DNA of 64,000 bases from Syngnathus acus. Taxonomy: Eukaryota; Chordata; Actinopteri; Syngnathiformes; Syngnathidae. Shown here in pieces: positions 1 through 23,056 of this stretch. The DNA is taken from the NCBI RefSeq assembly GCF_901709675.1, contig NC_051088.1, forward strand, positions 15,676,193-15,740,192. The letters are read 5' to 3'. The notes below the pieces were generated by a model. The model was not told the DNA's origin and ran no database searches. It saw only the letters and a list, made by a program, of their open reading frames with translations. Each line of letters starts with the position of its first letter. Within the stretch, counting starts at the first letter, position 1. The translations under genes were made by a program, and so were the position numbers.

Positions 1-1860
1 GTCAGGAACGCGCTAACCACAGATCAAGTCACGGGAGAGATCTAATCCATGGGAACAAAACACGCATTTCTTCTGCTTGCATTTTCCGCGTTATCACATA
101 CGATCACTGACCCGCTACGACGGCAAGCCGGACGGCTTTTGTCCACAAAAAACAATGTTGTCACATGACCTCACGTTGATTTTTTTGATTTTGTCGTAAT
201 TTATTCTGGTTTGCACAAGTTACACTGCTCACAAAAAGTTAGGAATACTGGGCTTTCGGGTGAAATTTCACGAAGAACCTAAGATGCACTATAGGAGCAC
301 ATGGCGACTGCCACTCAGCCACTACTGCATCATTCTGATTGGCTGTCGACCCAACTGCAAGTTGATTTTGTCCACAGTAGCCAAAACACACAAAAAAGCA
401 AGGTCATGGTGTCATCATTTCATCGTTAAATAGTTGCTAATTAGCTGCTATCCTAATCTACTTTGGTGACATGAGATTTCCTTGTGTCGTGTTATCAGCT
501 AACAGTTAGCTGGGACATAGAGAAATTTATCCCAGGTTGAAATGTTTTTGACTCTTTGGATATTTTGTTCTACTTCAGTGAGTTAGCATAACTCTCCTAA
601 CTGCATCACAATCATGTCATCGCTTAGTGTGGCTGAATTTAGGCGGTTCTTTTTGACGAGGTAGTATTCGCATGTTTTCTGCTGACTGGCAAATTAAGTT
701 TCCCTTCCGGTTTGTATAGAAAGATCGTTATTGAACATGTAGCACAATAAAGTGAGTAAGGCTAATCTCTGACATCATGCTACGCTTTCAACGCCTGAAG
801 TCTACCCCCTTGGCTTTGTACAACTTGAAAGGACTTCCTGTTGGCGACCAGTGTGTTTGAGTTCTGTTGATAGGTTGGAAGTCTATTTTTTAAAAATGTC
901 TGTCTTCCTCTTACCTCTATCATCATCATCATTAGCTGCATGTTTGATCGAGACCAATATCGCCATGGAGACAAAGTGACATATGAGAGACAAAAATAGA
1001 ATTGCCACCTCTCAATGATTGATTATTGTTATAATTAACAATATAAGTTTGTTTTTATTTTATCGCTTGGGTTGAAAATAACTTTTTCTTGGAATAAAAA
1101 GAGGAAAATATTTCAGACAGATTGAGCTGCTGATTATTGGCTTTCTGCTTCTCTTGGTCAAGTCAAGTTGTATTTGGAATCTCTCCCTCACCTATAAGGT
1201 GCCATATCTCGATAGGCAGTTGTCCATTTATCGTGTAGAAAGTGTCATTTGGGTTGTTCCCAGTATTGAGTATTCTCAATCATGGATGCCTTTTTTAACT
1301 ATTCTTTTTAACAAGCTAGAAAATAAAGCATACAATACTATGTTAGAATGCAATCTTTTAACAACCTTGCTTGGAAACTGGTTTGATATATCCTTCACAT
1401 TCTTTACCTTTTACTGCTTTGAGTTGGCTCTGTGTGCTATGAGGTGGTGTTTTGGTGGTCGGTCGATGATCCCTGGCGAGGGACCTGGAAGTTTTAAACG
1501 TTTTTTTTTGTAATCTGATTTGGGGTTGTGTCCTTTAACATAATTTGAAAATCTGAGTATTTCAATTTGTAAATAAGAGTTGTTTAACGCTCAAGAACTT
1601 GAGAATTGGATGAGCAGTGGCCAAGATCATTGATAGTGTTAACAGATCAGACCACCAAGTGTAGCCAACCCGATATCGGCAATCAGAAAAAAAAAAAAAA
1701 AAGCAAAACCCGGACAGCCGCACACTACATATACCACCGAACCTATTCATTAAGAACTGTATTTATTGTGAATAAAACATTTATATTAGATCGTTTATTG
1801 GCTTTGTTGTACATATCTTCAATTAAATAAAATGAATGCTTTGATTTTCGCGCTTGCGCT
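1..1860. other. Upstream non-coding DNA, no gene recognised
   Basis: AT-rich sequence with scattered short open frames, none of which resembles a known protein or shows consistent splice structure. Several AATAAA words occur (for example near 746, 1319 and 1825), so part of this could be 3' untranslated sequence of a gene lying to the left, but no coding exon confirms that. A poly-A run lies at about 1687-1702. Confidence 0.5.
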
Positions 1861-2028
1861 ATGTTGTTTTCCTCGTGGCAATGCATTGCTCTCCAGACGT
1901 CACATCACACACGGATGCGGACAGGGAGCGGAGCGCACTTTGCCTCTCCGAACGCGCCCACTCGCAGAGTAGTCCATGGGCGTCAACGTGAATTTCTGAA
2001 CGCGCCCATAGGGAACTCCCTGTTCAAA

Positions 2029-2107
2029 ATGTCTGCACATCCGCAACTGCCCGAGGTTTTTTGCTGGTGGACCTCAGGACTTTCACGCAGCAGGTCTGCA
2101 GTTATGG
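2029..2107 (+). other. Candidate alternative first exon of slc35a2
   Basis: A GC-richer block contains an ATG at 2029 and an open frame to a consensus 5' splice site (GTGAGT at 2108). The exon would be 79 nt and end in phase 1. That is the same phase as the main slc35a2 first exon, so it could splice in frame to exon 2 near 3421. The encoded peptide of about 26 residues matches nothing I recognise, and the phase match has a one in three chance of being accidental. Treat as a hypothesis; it could equally be a 5' untranslated exon. Confidence 0.22.
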
Positions 2108-2229
2108 GTGAGTTTATGTATTTTTCCTTTGTTGCTTTGAAGTCTGTCGAGTTAGATTTGGGAATAAAAAACGTATTCCTCACTTCTGCCTCACTGGTGG
2201 CCAGCAGCGTCAGGTGAACTTGTCCTCAG

Positions 2230-2263
2230 CCAATGGGATTCGTTTCTAGCTCAAGCAGCCAAT
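2230..2263 (+). promoter_or_regulatory. Paired CCAAT boxes upstream of slc35a2
   Basis: Two CCAAT pentamers start at 2230 and 2259, spaced 29 bp apart, about 390-420 bp before the slc35a2 start codon. Between them and the gene lies a GC-rich stretch (about 2440-2646) with no TATA box, as expected for a housekeeping Golgi gene. NF-Y binding is inferred from the motif only. Confidence 0.35.
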
Positions 2264-2646
2264 AGAATCCTCTCTGAAACAAACAAGCACTCGCTTGTTA
2301 GTACATAGTATCAATGATGAGGTCTCACTCTTGCATATTACCCGACCACCTTGTTGATGTTAAATGCTTTCTCCAAAGACTATATTCTGAGAGAGTGATT
2401 CCTCGCGTCAAGGTGTCTCGCACTCCAACAGCTCAAGGAGTTGTCTGCTACCCGAACGTCACGGCTACTCGGCGGGTTGCCTCCTTCCAGCAGAGCCGGC
2501 GATCTTTCCGGGGCTGCTACAGTCCTCCGCTGTCTCTTGGACCCAACGTTTGTCTGTCAGCCCCGTTAGAACGTGCGCCTGGGCCTCTGTTTTCTCTCAA
2601 CGCCGTCAGCCGCTGCTAGCGGGGCGTTAGCCGGGCTGGCGCTAGC

Positions 2647-5600
2647 ATGGCTGATAGAAAACTCAACCTAGTGGCGGAGGACCGGACAGCGAGGCTTGGG
2701 CACGATGAAAGTAAGTGAAGGTTGGGGGGGGAGAAAGGTTTCGATGTTCCTATAGAGGCCGTGTTAGTTTTTGGTGGGGTTTTTGTACCTCGTAGAAGTG
2801 AGTTAGTTACATTTGTGACTTTTATTAACTGTCTCTTGCTGGTGAGCACTTACTTGTACAGTTTTCTGTTTGTTGGTGTAATACTTCTACAAGTAGCGCA
2901 GCCGTGACATCGCGGAGGTGCTAATGCTAAAGTGCAAGTGACCAGGTGGTGACGTGGCCAGGTACTGCTCGTTGGAGAGGGGTCTCATTGCTGACATTAC
3001 GCCCCTGGTTACACTACGCCACTATGCCTTGTAAGTGAGCGGAATGGGACCGGGGCCAAGTCTGTATTTCTGTAGTGCAGTCCAGTCTCGTGTAATGAGC
3101 GCTATCCACATTTTCCAGCAAACAAAATGACGGGTCGCGAGCAGACCCGTAATGTCTGGCAGACGCGAAAGACATGGAAGTACGGCACTGCAGTAATGCA
3201 CTAAAAAGCAAGCCTACTTCCAGGCACAGGATGTAAATTAATCGATGACAGCATGATAAAGTTTTGGGGGCATAATAAATGAGTGATTTAACGTGATGTG
3301 TTTTTATTCATGTTGTGCTCATGAATGTTCTTTTCTCAATTTGCTGGATGATTATGGTTTTTGGTACATACCTGACGGTGACAAGATGGTTGTGTATTTG
3401 TTTGTGTATGTGTGTATCAGTGTCAGTGAACCACAAGCTGAAGTACATAAGTCTGGCAGTGCTGGTGGTCCAGAATGCGTCGCTTATCCTCAGCATCCAA
3501 TACGTGCGCACATTGCCAGGCGAGGGCTTCCTGGCCACGTCAGCCGTGGTCATGGCGGAGGTCCTCAAGGTGTTGGCGTGTCTCCTCATTGTCCTGTTGC
3601 AGAAGAGATGTAAGTCTCATCTTTCACAATACCGGCATTGTTAAGATATTACAAAAATAAGTGTAAAAGAAAAACTAAATTCACCGATACATGCTGCAAA
3701 ATCATTGCAGATTGTTTAATTTTTAATCTGACAAAATATAAAAACAGCAAACCCTCTAATATTTTACTGAAATAATTTGCTGATTTCTGACAAGTAATGA
3801 AACTAATTGTCTTGTTTGTTTGCGTGCGTGCGTGTGTGTATGTGTGCACACGTGGTCCATCAGTCAACGTAAAGGAGACGTTGTTGTTCCTGGTGGACAC
3901 CATCTTCTTTCAATACAGGGACACGCTGAAGCTGTCTGTTCCATCTCTCATCTACACGCTACAAAACAACCTGCAATACATTGCCATCTCCAACCTGCCT
4001 GCTGCCACCTACCAGGTCACTATATTCATGTCCTACCACAAGACAAAGACTATCGCAAATGTTGTCATAACTGATAATAATTCATCTTCAGGCCTTATTT
4101 ATGTTAGACTTAACCACCCTTTCAACATACAGACACAATTCATAGTAACGTTTAACAGTTTCCAAAATGGTCAGAATGAACGAGAGTATTCCCCACTACC
4201 TAACCAACCAGCTAGCTAACTAACTAACCTAACTGGACTGAACTCCTGAACTATTTATCCATCCGGAGGTGTTTTAATTAGGTTAGTAGGTGCAATATAA
4301 TTTATGTGGCTGCTTCTTCTTCGTGTTTGGAGGCACTTGCGCGCTGCCTGCAGCACATATTGCGGGTTTACGTTCTGACTTTGTTTAGTTTGTCCTACAT
4401 TTTTATCAAAGGCATTTTCTATTGACATCAATCATGTGTCACTTGTGATACATATCAATTGTGACTTATCTTCCATCCCCATCTCTGTAAAACATTGTTT
4501 CTTTTATAGTGTACTATTTGCGAAGGGTAGGTTCTGAGCCCTGCTGCAAGTATTAAAACATTATATGGGGTCATTGTTGTAATGAAACCATTTGGGGTCA
4601 TGATTTCTCCAAAGACGAACATATTCAAATAATAGCTATACGTATTGTGTAATATTCCTAGTATTGCAAGAATGAAAGTGGTATTTTTGGGGTGGGGAGA
4701 AAAGTGGGCTAACTCTCGGTGATGATGCTGACTATGGTGGCTGGTTCTCAGGTGACGTACCAACTGAAGATCCTTACCACAGCGCTCTTCAGTGTGTTGA
4801 TGCTGAAGAAGACTCTGTCCAAAGTGCAGTGGTTTTCACTACTGCTGCTCTTCGTTGGTGTCGCAATTGTGCAGGTAGGCGCCTCACAATGGAGGACTGA
4901 GTGCCAAAAATATTTAGTTCTCTCAGTAATTACTTTATAGACCTGCTTTGCATTGTTTTCCACTGTAATTTCCATTGTAATTTTATTCGTCAAACCTGCC
5001 CTTGAAAGTTTGTGGGCGAGGCTAAAGCTGGGCTAACTCAAATATTGTCTAAGCCACTGAAGTGGAAAAACTGCTTTGGCAAGCTTTAAACATGACAAAT
5101 GACTAGAGGTGTCATGATGGGCGGTACTATCCGGCCCAACTTTCTTCACCACGTGGGTGTGTCCACTTGTTCATTTCAGGTCCAGCAGGGGGCCAGCAAG
5201 GAGACGGACAAAGCTAATCAGAACTATGTGGTAGGCCTGATGGCCGTGGTCATCAGCTGCCTGTCGTCGGGATTCGCCGGCGTCTACTTTGAGAAGATCC
5301 TGAAGGGGAGCTCGGCGTCTGTGTGGGTGCGCAACGTGCAGCTGGGCATCTTCGGCACTACGCTGGGCACGTTGGCGATGTGCTGGAACGACGGTGCCGC
5401 CGTAGCTCACCGCGGCCTCTTCTCGGGCTACACCTCCATGGTGTGGTGCGTCATCCTCAACCAGGCGTTTGGCGGCCTCCTGGTGGCCGTGGTGGTGAAG
5501 TACGCCGACAACATCCTGAAAGGCTTCGCCACCTCCTTCTCCATCATCATCTCCACCATCATGTCCATCTACCTGTTTGCTTTCCACGTGGACCCACTCT

Positions 5601-5752
5601 TTGCCGCCGGTGCTGGGCTAGTCATCAGCGCCGTCTACATGTACAGCCTCCCTAAATCGTCATCCAACCTCACTTCAACTTTCCCGACGTTGAGAACTGA
5701 GGAAGTCGCCAAGGTGGAGACCTTTCAGACAAAGTCAGTGGTGGTCAAGTGA
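2647..5752 (+). CDS. slc35a2: UDP-galactose transporter (SLC35A2), 5 coding exons
   Basis: Nucleotide-sugar/UMP antiporter that carries UDP-galactose from cytosol into the Golgi lumen for galactosylation of glycoproteins and glycolipids. Exons: 2647-2710, 3421-3609, 3864-4015, 4752-4874, 5180-5752. They total 1101 nt in one frame, giving 366 aa. The start is an ATG in a short acidic N-terminus. Exon 2 might instead begin at 3427, which would lose two residues in frame. Family hallmarks are plain: [16 protein letters not shown] in exon 2, [11 protein letters not shown] and SNLPAATYQ in exon 3, [18 protein letters not shown] in exon 4, and [15 protein letters not shown] and [18 protein letters not shown] in exon 5. 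Ten membrane segments are expected for the family. The C-terminus reads SVVVK, like the Golgi-type mammalian isoform. The small third exon and the extra Arg in QYRDTLKL are normal variation. Human orthologue is in Xp11.23. Confidence 0.95.
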
Positions 5753-7735
5753 GCCTTGAAATCCCCTCCTCTACTCTCTCTCTCACGGGCTGTGTTCAGA
5801 ATCATTCACTCATTCCCTACTTCCAAATCGCAATTACTGTCTTGGTTAGGGACAGAGCCATGCTGCCCATCGCAAAAATGTGCGCGTGATTAACACCTAC
5901 GCACAGACGTTTATAGTTGCTTGTAGATGCCGCATGATAGCGCCAAAGCAATACTTTTATATTCCGTTCGGTTGCAAATACAGGAGTTTTTAAGCTAATA
6001 ACAGATGATCGTTTCCCAAAACAAAAATGTATCAAGTATTGGTGATACCATGAGTGTGAATCAAATTGTACATGTTCAGGGCAACACTGTTTTTTTTTTT
6101 TTTTTTTTCGTCACGACTACCGTGAGCTCGCCTGTGAAATTTCAGCTGTTGGTTGTCGTCAATGTTGGAGATTTACAACATACCACATCTTTCTCAGCTA
6201 GCGTAACTTTAATAATAGATATTCAACAAATCAAATGTAATGCATCATATTTGAAGTTGAGCACTTTATGTCCATCCGCGTTATGTGTTGCTCGACTACT
6301 AAATAGTCCTCCCAGGAATATGCAGAGAAATTGTTGATTGCGCAGAGAACAATTGTAAGTCGGCAGAGAGCAATTCTTGATTATGCAAGTATTAAGAAAG
6401 AAAAAAAACTTACAATGGCCAGTTTTAAAGCAAATTTATGGAATTACTAAGTGAGCTACGTCGAGGGCACGCTGAAGAGCAGGCATTCCCAACTTTTATG
6501 AAACTGAGAGCTGCTTCTTGGAAACGGATGATTGCGGAGGGCTTCTCATTTCATACACTTAAATAACATAGTTGCTCAAATATCCTTATGTCGTCTTCAA
6601 TGCCAAATGATATTCAGCAAGGGGAAGACCGGGTCAGAAAAATGAGCACATTTTTATGCTTCAATTACCTTGATGGAAAGTACAACCAAGGCTGGCATGA
6701 TTGGCATCTGTTCAACATTTTCAGATTCTGGACCTTTCTCGATTTCCAGCAAAATGGCCTTCAATGTGCACACTATCAGCCGATAAACCTGATACTGATA
6801 CATTTATGCCAACCGGGGGAAACAATCACATCTGCCGAGTGTTGATTTGTCTGTGTGCGGCTTGAGCAAATCACATTTGATGGCCTGTGAATGTTTCTCA
6901 CCATATTCGCAGGTGTATCAGGGGTGAGGCTGCATTGTATGCCCCCACGCCCACATGAGCGCAGCACACCCCCAGACACGCTAGACAAGACTTGGGCTGG
7001 CACAGAAATGTTTTTATGGGGGAGCGCCTGCCTACCAAAATTTGGGAACATTACATGGGAATTTGTGAGACTTAAGCAAGAATTTATTTACTTCATTGTA
7101 AGTTGGGTCTTCATAGGGAAAATATTGTGTTTGGGGAAATGTGAAAAGTGATATTTTTTCTTTTTTTTTTCTCTCTTTTTTTTAAAATCACAGCCTCTCC
7201 CCACTTACTTCCTATCTGCTTTTGACCTCTTGCCTAACATACTAAACGCACAAGAGCCAGAGAAGGAGCCTTTCATGGAGATTGAGCCCTTATTGATCAC
7301 TGATTGTTGATGATCCTTTATGCACCAAGCGCTCGCCAAGGATCGATCGCTTGATGTTTGATCGGCTCGTTGGACTGAATAAAGAAAAATGTGCCGTCCT
7401 GTGTCGGCGGACCGAGAGTGGCCCGCCTGCGAACTTGAGACTGGTGCTTCTTCTCGTCTGAACGCAGCCATACAACCTTTGAGTCACGTGATTTGTGGCC
7501 GCAGCATCCGCGAACGTCAAGTCATCGCCGGCCGACCTCATGAAATACTCAGATTTGTGCCCTAATATTGATTGGCGGCCAGTCATTTGTTTAGAATGTG
7601 CCCTGACATTCCCTGGCAACTTTTGTCTATGTACCAGCAACCAGTCCACCGTTTGTATCTACCAAGATTGGCAACCAGTCCAAGGTCAGCTGCGAGAGTC
7701 TCCAGCTCACACATGACTCAAATGAATACCTCAAA

Positions 7736-8022
7736 AAATGAATCCATTGATAGATTGATAAATTATCCTATGACGCAAGTGAATGCCAAATGCGGTCTTG
7801 TGACTCAATTGTGTGGTCAACAGGAAGAACGTGTTCACACACTTTGGTGATGACTTTTTTTAATTGCCTTCCACTGGGCTCCTATTGTTATCCACAAAAT
7901 GTGTAAAAAAAAAATTATGTGTGTAAACATTTTGCCACCAAAATTTGAGACAGTGCAACTGAAATGAATCCATTGATAGATTGATAAATTATCCTATGAC
8001 GCAAGTGAATGCCAAATGCGGT
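7736..8022. repeat. 61-bp direct repeat, two copies 226 bp apart
   Basis: The 61 bp at 7736-7796 recur without visible change at 7962-8022. Shared key words are CATTGATAGATTGATAAATT and ATGACGCAAGTGAATGCC. The DNA between the copies is unrelated. A shorter related word, ATTGATAGATTGATAA, is also present near 21818 in slc6a8 intron 11. Either a recent local duplication or two copies of a short dispersed element. Confidence 0.8.
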
Positions 8023-8950
8023 TCCCTACTTATCAGCCCATTTATCAGTAACGTGGTGAAAATTCATCGGATAAATATTACTTTGCAAATCAATTTACAG
8101 TGCGCACCCCTGCAATTTCAGGTTGGGGGCAACAGTGTTTCTAGCAACAACAAGAGAAAGTTTGTCTGGAGCCGTATATGTGGGAAGTTGTGAAGATTAA
8201 CGTTTCGGCAACGTTGAATGCTGCTTTGGGAATTTGTATCAATGAGTTTGTACTTAAATGATTTTTTAAAAAATATATGTAAATATATGTATTTCAAGTA
8301 TAATGCGAGAATGCGGATTTGTATGTGGTTTACACCTTTGTTGTTAATGCTGGTGGAAGTAAAGACTGTATTCTGGCCCTTCCAGACCAGGTTTGACATA
8401 CCACCAAGTTGCAATAAAAGTGTTGTTACCTACTAATATGTATTAACATCATGAAGTCCTGTATATTGATAGCCATCTTAATAAGGGGGAGAGTGAAGGA
8501 AGAACATGAGCACCCATTGAGTTTTGATGTTCTTGCTCGAAAACAAACAATATCAACTTCCCGGACTTGCTTACCTCCAGGGTTCTAACCATAAGCCTCT
8601 TCTTCCTCCTTCTCTTCCTCTTCATCTGTCTCCATCGTGCAGGTGCGACAGGAAGCGGAAAAGATTTTGAGACGGGAGCTGTCACTTACATGAGAACCAC
8701 CCTCATCTAAATTTAAGCTTTTTTTTTTTCAATTTTAATTTAAAATGACTGGAAAATTAGCAACCCCGTGTCAAAGTAAAATTAAAAGTATTTTGTGTTT
8801 GTATGTTTGTACAGAGTGTGCCTACATGCGCGCGTGTCAATGGATCTGCGCAACGTATGTGCAATTTCATTTTTCGGCCGTAGGTGGCAGTAGCGATTAG
8901 AAACCCAATGTCCTGCGGAATGCATCTTAATGCTGCATTCAAGGAAAGTA

Positions 8951-8974
8951 GGAAGTCGGACTTTTCCGACTTCC
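8951..8974. repeat. Short perfect hairpin, probable remnant of a dispersed element
   Basis: Ten-base arms (GGAAGTCGGA at 8951-8960 and its complement at 8965-8974) flank a 4-base loop. Similar GTCGGAA words recur near 62225, which suggests a dispersed inverted-repeat family rather than a gene-specific structure. Confidence 0.5.
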
Positions 8975-9093
8975 AACTAACAGAAGTGCACAAGAACGCC
9001 CCTTATCTGGGAGGTCTGAGTTGCGAAGTCGTTTGAAAAAACAACCCCAACTACATTGTGACGTAACTGGACAATGGCGACTCCATGGAGACC

Positions 9094-9300
9094 CCGGTAC
9101 ATCCATTCATTTTCAACACTGCTTATCCTGTTCAGGGTCACCGGGGTGCCGGAGATTGTGCATGTGGGTGTGATTTGTTATTCGTCTCTACATGTGCCCT
9201 GGTACTAACTGGCGACCAGTTCAGGGGCTGCCTTTGGCCCGATGTCAGCTGGGCGAGACTCCAGCACCACCCGCAACCTTGAGCAGGATCATCGGATAGT
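9094..9300. repeat. Interspersed repeat copy (SINE/LINE-tail type)
   Basis: Contains CCATTCATTTTCAACACTGC then TTATCCTGTTCAGGGTCACC at one end, and CTGGCGACCAGTTCAGGGGC then GTCAGCTGGGCGAGACTCCA at the other. These words belong to a very common teleost interspersed repeat that I take to be derived from a non-LTR retrotransposon; the family name cannot be fixed here. Shorter pieces of the same family occur at about 46398-46450, 53025-53130 and 57868-58030. Confidence 0.6.
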
Positions 9301-9419
9301 GATTCCATTTCGCGCAGAATCATCCCTCTACCCCTGGTTTAAGAGTAGTTTCAATTTAGTGGGCGCTCGGGTTTCACATTTGGGTTCCAACCCTGTTGTT
9401 TTCTTTTTTTTTTTGCTTC

Positions 9420-9720
9420 CAAGGAGGGTTTCAAGCCAAGTTAAGATTTTAAACAGGGCATAAGGTTTAAAAGGCTAAAAGATACAGTTTGTGATTTCAA
9501 GCCCAGATTAGTGTTTAAGGTCAGGGCTAGGTTTAGTTTCAAGTTAGTTAGGGTTTCTTGTCCTCAATTAGGGTTTTGAACAAGGATTGGGGTTTTAACG
9601 AAGAGCCTCAAGTTAAAGTTAGGGTTTAAAGTTAGTTTTTTTAGGCCTGGGTCAAGGATTTCAACAAGGGCTAGGGTTTAAATCCAGACTTTGAGTTTCA
9701 AGTTTCGAAGAACCTCTTGC
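9420..9720. repeat. Decayed tandem repeat with AGGGTTT core
   Basis: About ten irregular returns of AGGGTTTCAAG, TTAGGGTTTTGAA and TAGGGTTTAAA-like words in 300 bp, all on the same strand, with unit length roughly 25-35 bp. It looks like an old minisatellite. The TTAGGG words are not in a telomeric register. Confidence 0.55.
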
Positions 9721-10290
9721 CATGTGAACAGTGCGCACGGTTGGAGTTTGCGTCTGTGTCCACTCGAGGGAGACAAAGACTTGATTAAGGACGGGGAAAA
9801 CAAGCGCAATTAGTTATGACGTCTGCTGGTTGATGATGTGGTGGATAAAACATTTAACGTTTACCAAATTTTATTTATTGAAATCATAAACTTGATTCAT
9901 ATAACGCTCTTCACGGGACCATTAATGATGTTAAATTGATTGATTGATTGATTGATTGATACTTTATTGAAAAATTGAAAATGAAAGAAAAGCAACACTG
10001 TGTGTGCTAAAAAGTTTGCGTGTGCGTGTGTTTGTGTGTGCGTGTGTGTACTTTCTTTGTGCATGAGAGTGTGTAATTGTGTTCTCGTGGATGTCTGCGA
10101 GTGTTTGGTGTGCGTTTGAGCGCGCATTGGTGTTTGCCCACGTGTTTCTGTGTGCGAATGTTGTATGTTTGTTTGTGCTTGCGTCTATGTGTGCGTTATT
10201 TAAACATGCTCCACACCACGCATGATATTGTCCCGCCTGCATTCCCATTAATGAAGCTCATTCATTCATTCCAAGGGAGACCCCTACCTG

Positions 10291-10360
10291 TGACGTCAGA
10301 CATAAAGCGGGGGCAGGCTTTGCACAGTGACGTCACCCTGAGCAGCATCCCCTTTAAAAG
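10291..10360 (+). promoter_or_regulatory. slc6a8 core promoter: two CREs plus TATA-like box
   Basis: Perfect cAMP-response-element palindromes TGACGTCA lie at 10291-10298 and 10328-10335. A TATA-like TTTAAAA lies at 10353-10359, 18 bp after the second. CpG-rich sequence follows up to the start codon at 10804, leaving a 5' leader of roughly 400 nt if transcription begins just after the TATA-like box. CREB/ATF binding is inferred from the motif. Confidence 0.55.
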
Positions 10361-10803
10361 GCTCGCGCTGGACGCCCGGGCGCTCACAGGATCAGCAGCA
10401 GGATCAGCCAACCCCCACCGAGCGTGCGTTTGGTTCCATAAAGACGTGCGCGTTTCGGTGAAGATCCTCCACCAGCCACCCCGCTTGGACTGGAAAGAGG
10501 ACTCGGCGACCCCATGCTCGTCGGGCGGTGACCCACACCCCCTCCCTACCCTGAGTCTGCCCGCCGATGAGATTCTTCAAGCTGACGTTCAAGTGTTTTG
10601 TGGACTGTTTCTGAACGTCGACGTCGGAACACTTTGGGCGTTTTATTTGGGTTTGATTCTTTTGGACCGTTTCCATGTTCTTTTGATTGACGGCTGACAT
10701 TCAAGAGGGGAGAGACAGAGAAAGAAAAAGAGAGAAAGACGGACGGAGAGAGGGAGAGAGAAAGAAGCTTTTGGATATTTTTGTCCGAGCGCCTTTTTGA
10801 TTG

Positions 10804-22268
<11,465 letters not shown>

Positions 22269-22334
22269 CCCCGAAAGTCAGCCTGCTCGCTCACTCGCAC
22301 TTTATCACACTCGTCTTCCTATCCGATCCGCCAA

Positions 22335-22340
22335 ATTAAA
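22335..22340 (+). promoter_or_regulatory. Possible slc6a8 polyadenylation signal (ATTAAA)
   Basis: The variant hexamer ATTAAA lies 67 bp after the slc6a8 stop codon. A 3' untranslated region this short would be unusual for this gene, so a later site is possible. Confidence 0.25.
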
Positions 22341-22921
22341 ACCACTGTGAAGCATCAGGTCTGGCACCAAAGCCAGGACCGGGTGCCGCCCACTCCGCCC
22401 GCACCCCCGGCAGCCCAAAAAGAATATACCAGCAGAGGAAGACGAAAGAGTGGTCGTGTGCGTTGCCTTACACTGCTGTCTTAATGCAATTTGTTGTTCA
22501 CCAGCCAATCAGTGAACTTTTATTTTGTTGACGCAAGTAAGAAGTATGTCTACTTTTAATGCAGTATGTTATGAGTATTTTGGGGCAGTAGGCCTACTGT
22601 AGGCTTTAACAAGGACTAAAGGGATTTTGTTGTTGTTGGTTTAAATGAGACACATAATACCATGCCCATCCACAAAATAATAGTGTTGCAATTAGTGTAA
22701 TATTTTTACAACTATTATCGAATTATTTCTATTTGGATGCAAACATCATGGCACTTTTACTTTTCCACCCTAACGTTCAGACCGCTAAACTTTGTGTTTG
22801 ATTATAAGTGTGTATGCGCGTGTGTCCATTTTTGTAAATTATAATCACCAAAATCAGAAAACATACCAAATATGGGTGATGTAGGATCTTCTTCCAACAA
22901 AGATGTCAAATCCAGGCCCAG

Positions 22922-23056
22922 GAAGTAATAACCCTGCCACGGTTTGGCTTTAGGGAAACGAATTCCCGGAAGCTGTTTGCCTGCCGGCTGGGTTAACTGC
23001 AGGTTGATTAAAAGCAATTGTGGCTAAAGCCAAACTGTCACAGGGTTTTTACTTTC
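22922..23056. repeat. Imperfect long inverted repeat
   Basis: The left arm 22922-22953 (GAAGTAATAACCCTG then GGTTTGGCTTTAG) is the near-complement of the right arm 23024-23056 (CTAAAGCCAAACTGTCACAG then TTTTTACTTTC), with about 70 bp between. It looks like a MITE or a fold-back remnant in the shared 3' flank of slc6a8 and bcap31. Confidence 0.6.

Larger units (their letters stand above)
5753..10290. other. Intergenic DNA between slc35a2 and slc6a8
   Basis: No conserved coding exon is visible. It should hold the slc35a2 3' untranslated region and the slc6a8 distal promoter. AATAAA words at about 7377 and 8412 are possible polyadenylation signals, but neither is decisive. The stretch carries a poly-T run (about 6091-6108), a 61-bp direct repeat, a short hairpin, an interspersed-repeat copy, a decayed tandem repeat and a GATT tract (about 9938-9960), several of which have their own entries. 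Confidence 0.6.

Noticed and set aside
1154-1513. 119-codon plus-strand frame as a gene
   Set aside because: It has no ATG at its given start, an AT-rich composition like its flanks, no recognised motif and no exon partners.
5171-5587. 138-codon minus-strand frame opposite slc35a2 exon 5
   Set aside because: It is an antisense shadow of the conserved coding exon, rich in His and Asp as expected from the complement.
9420-9720. Interstitial telomere repeat
   Set aside because: TTAGGG words are irregular and embedded in longer variable units; there is no uninterrupted hexamer array.
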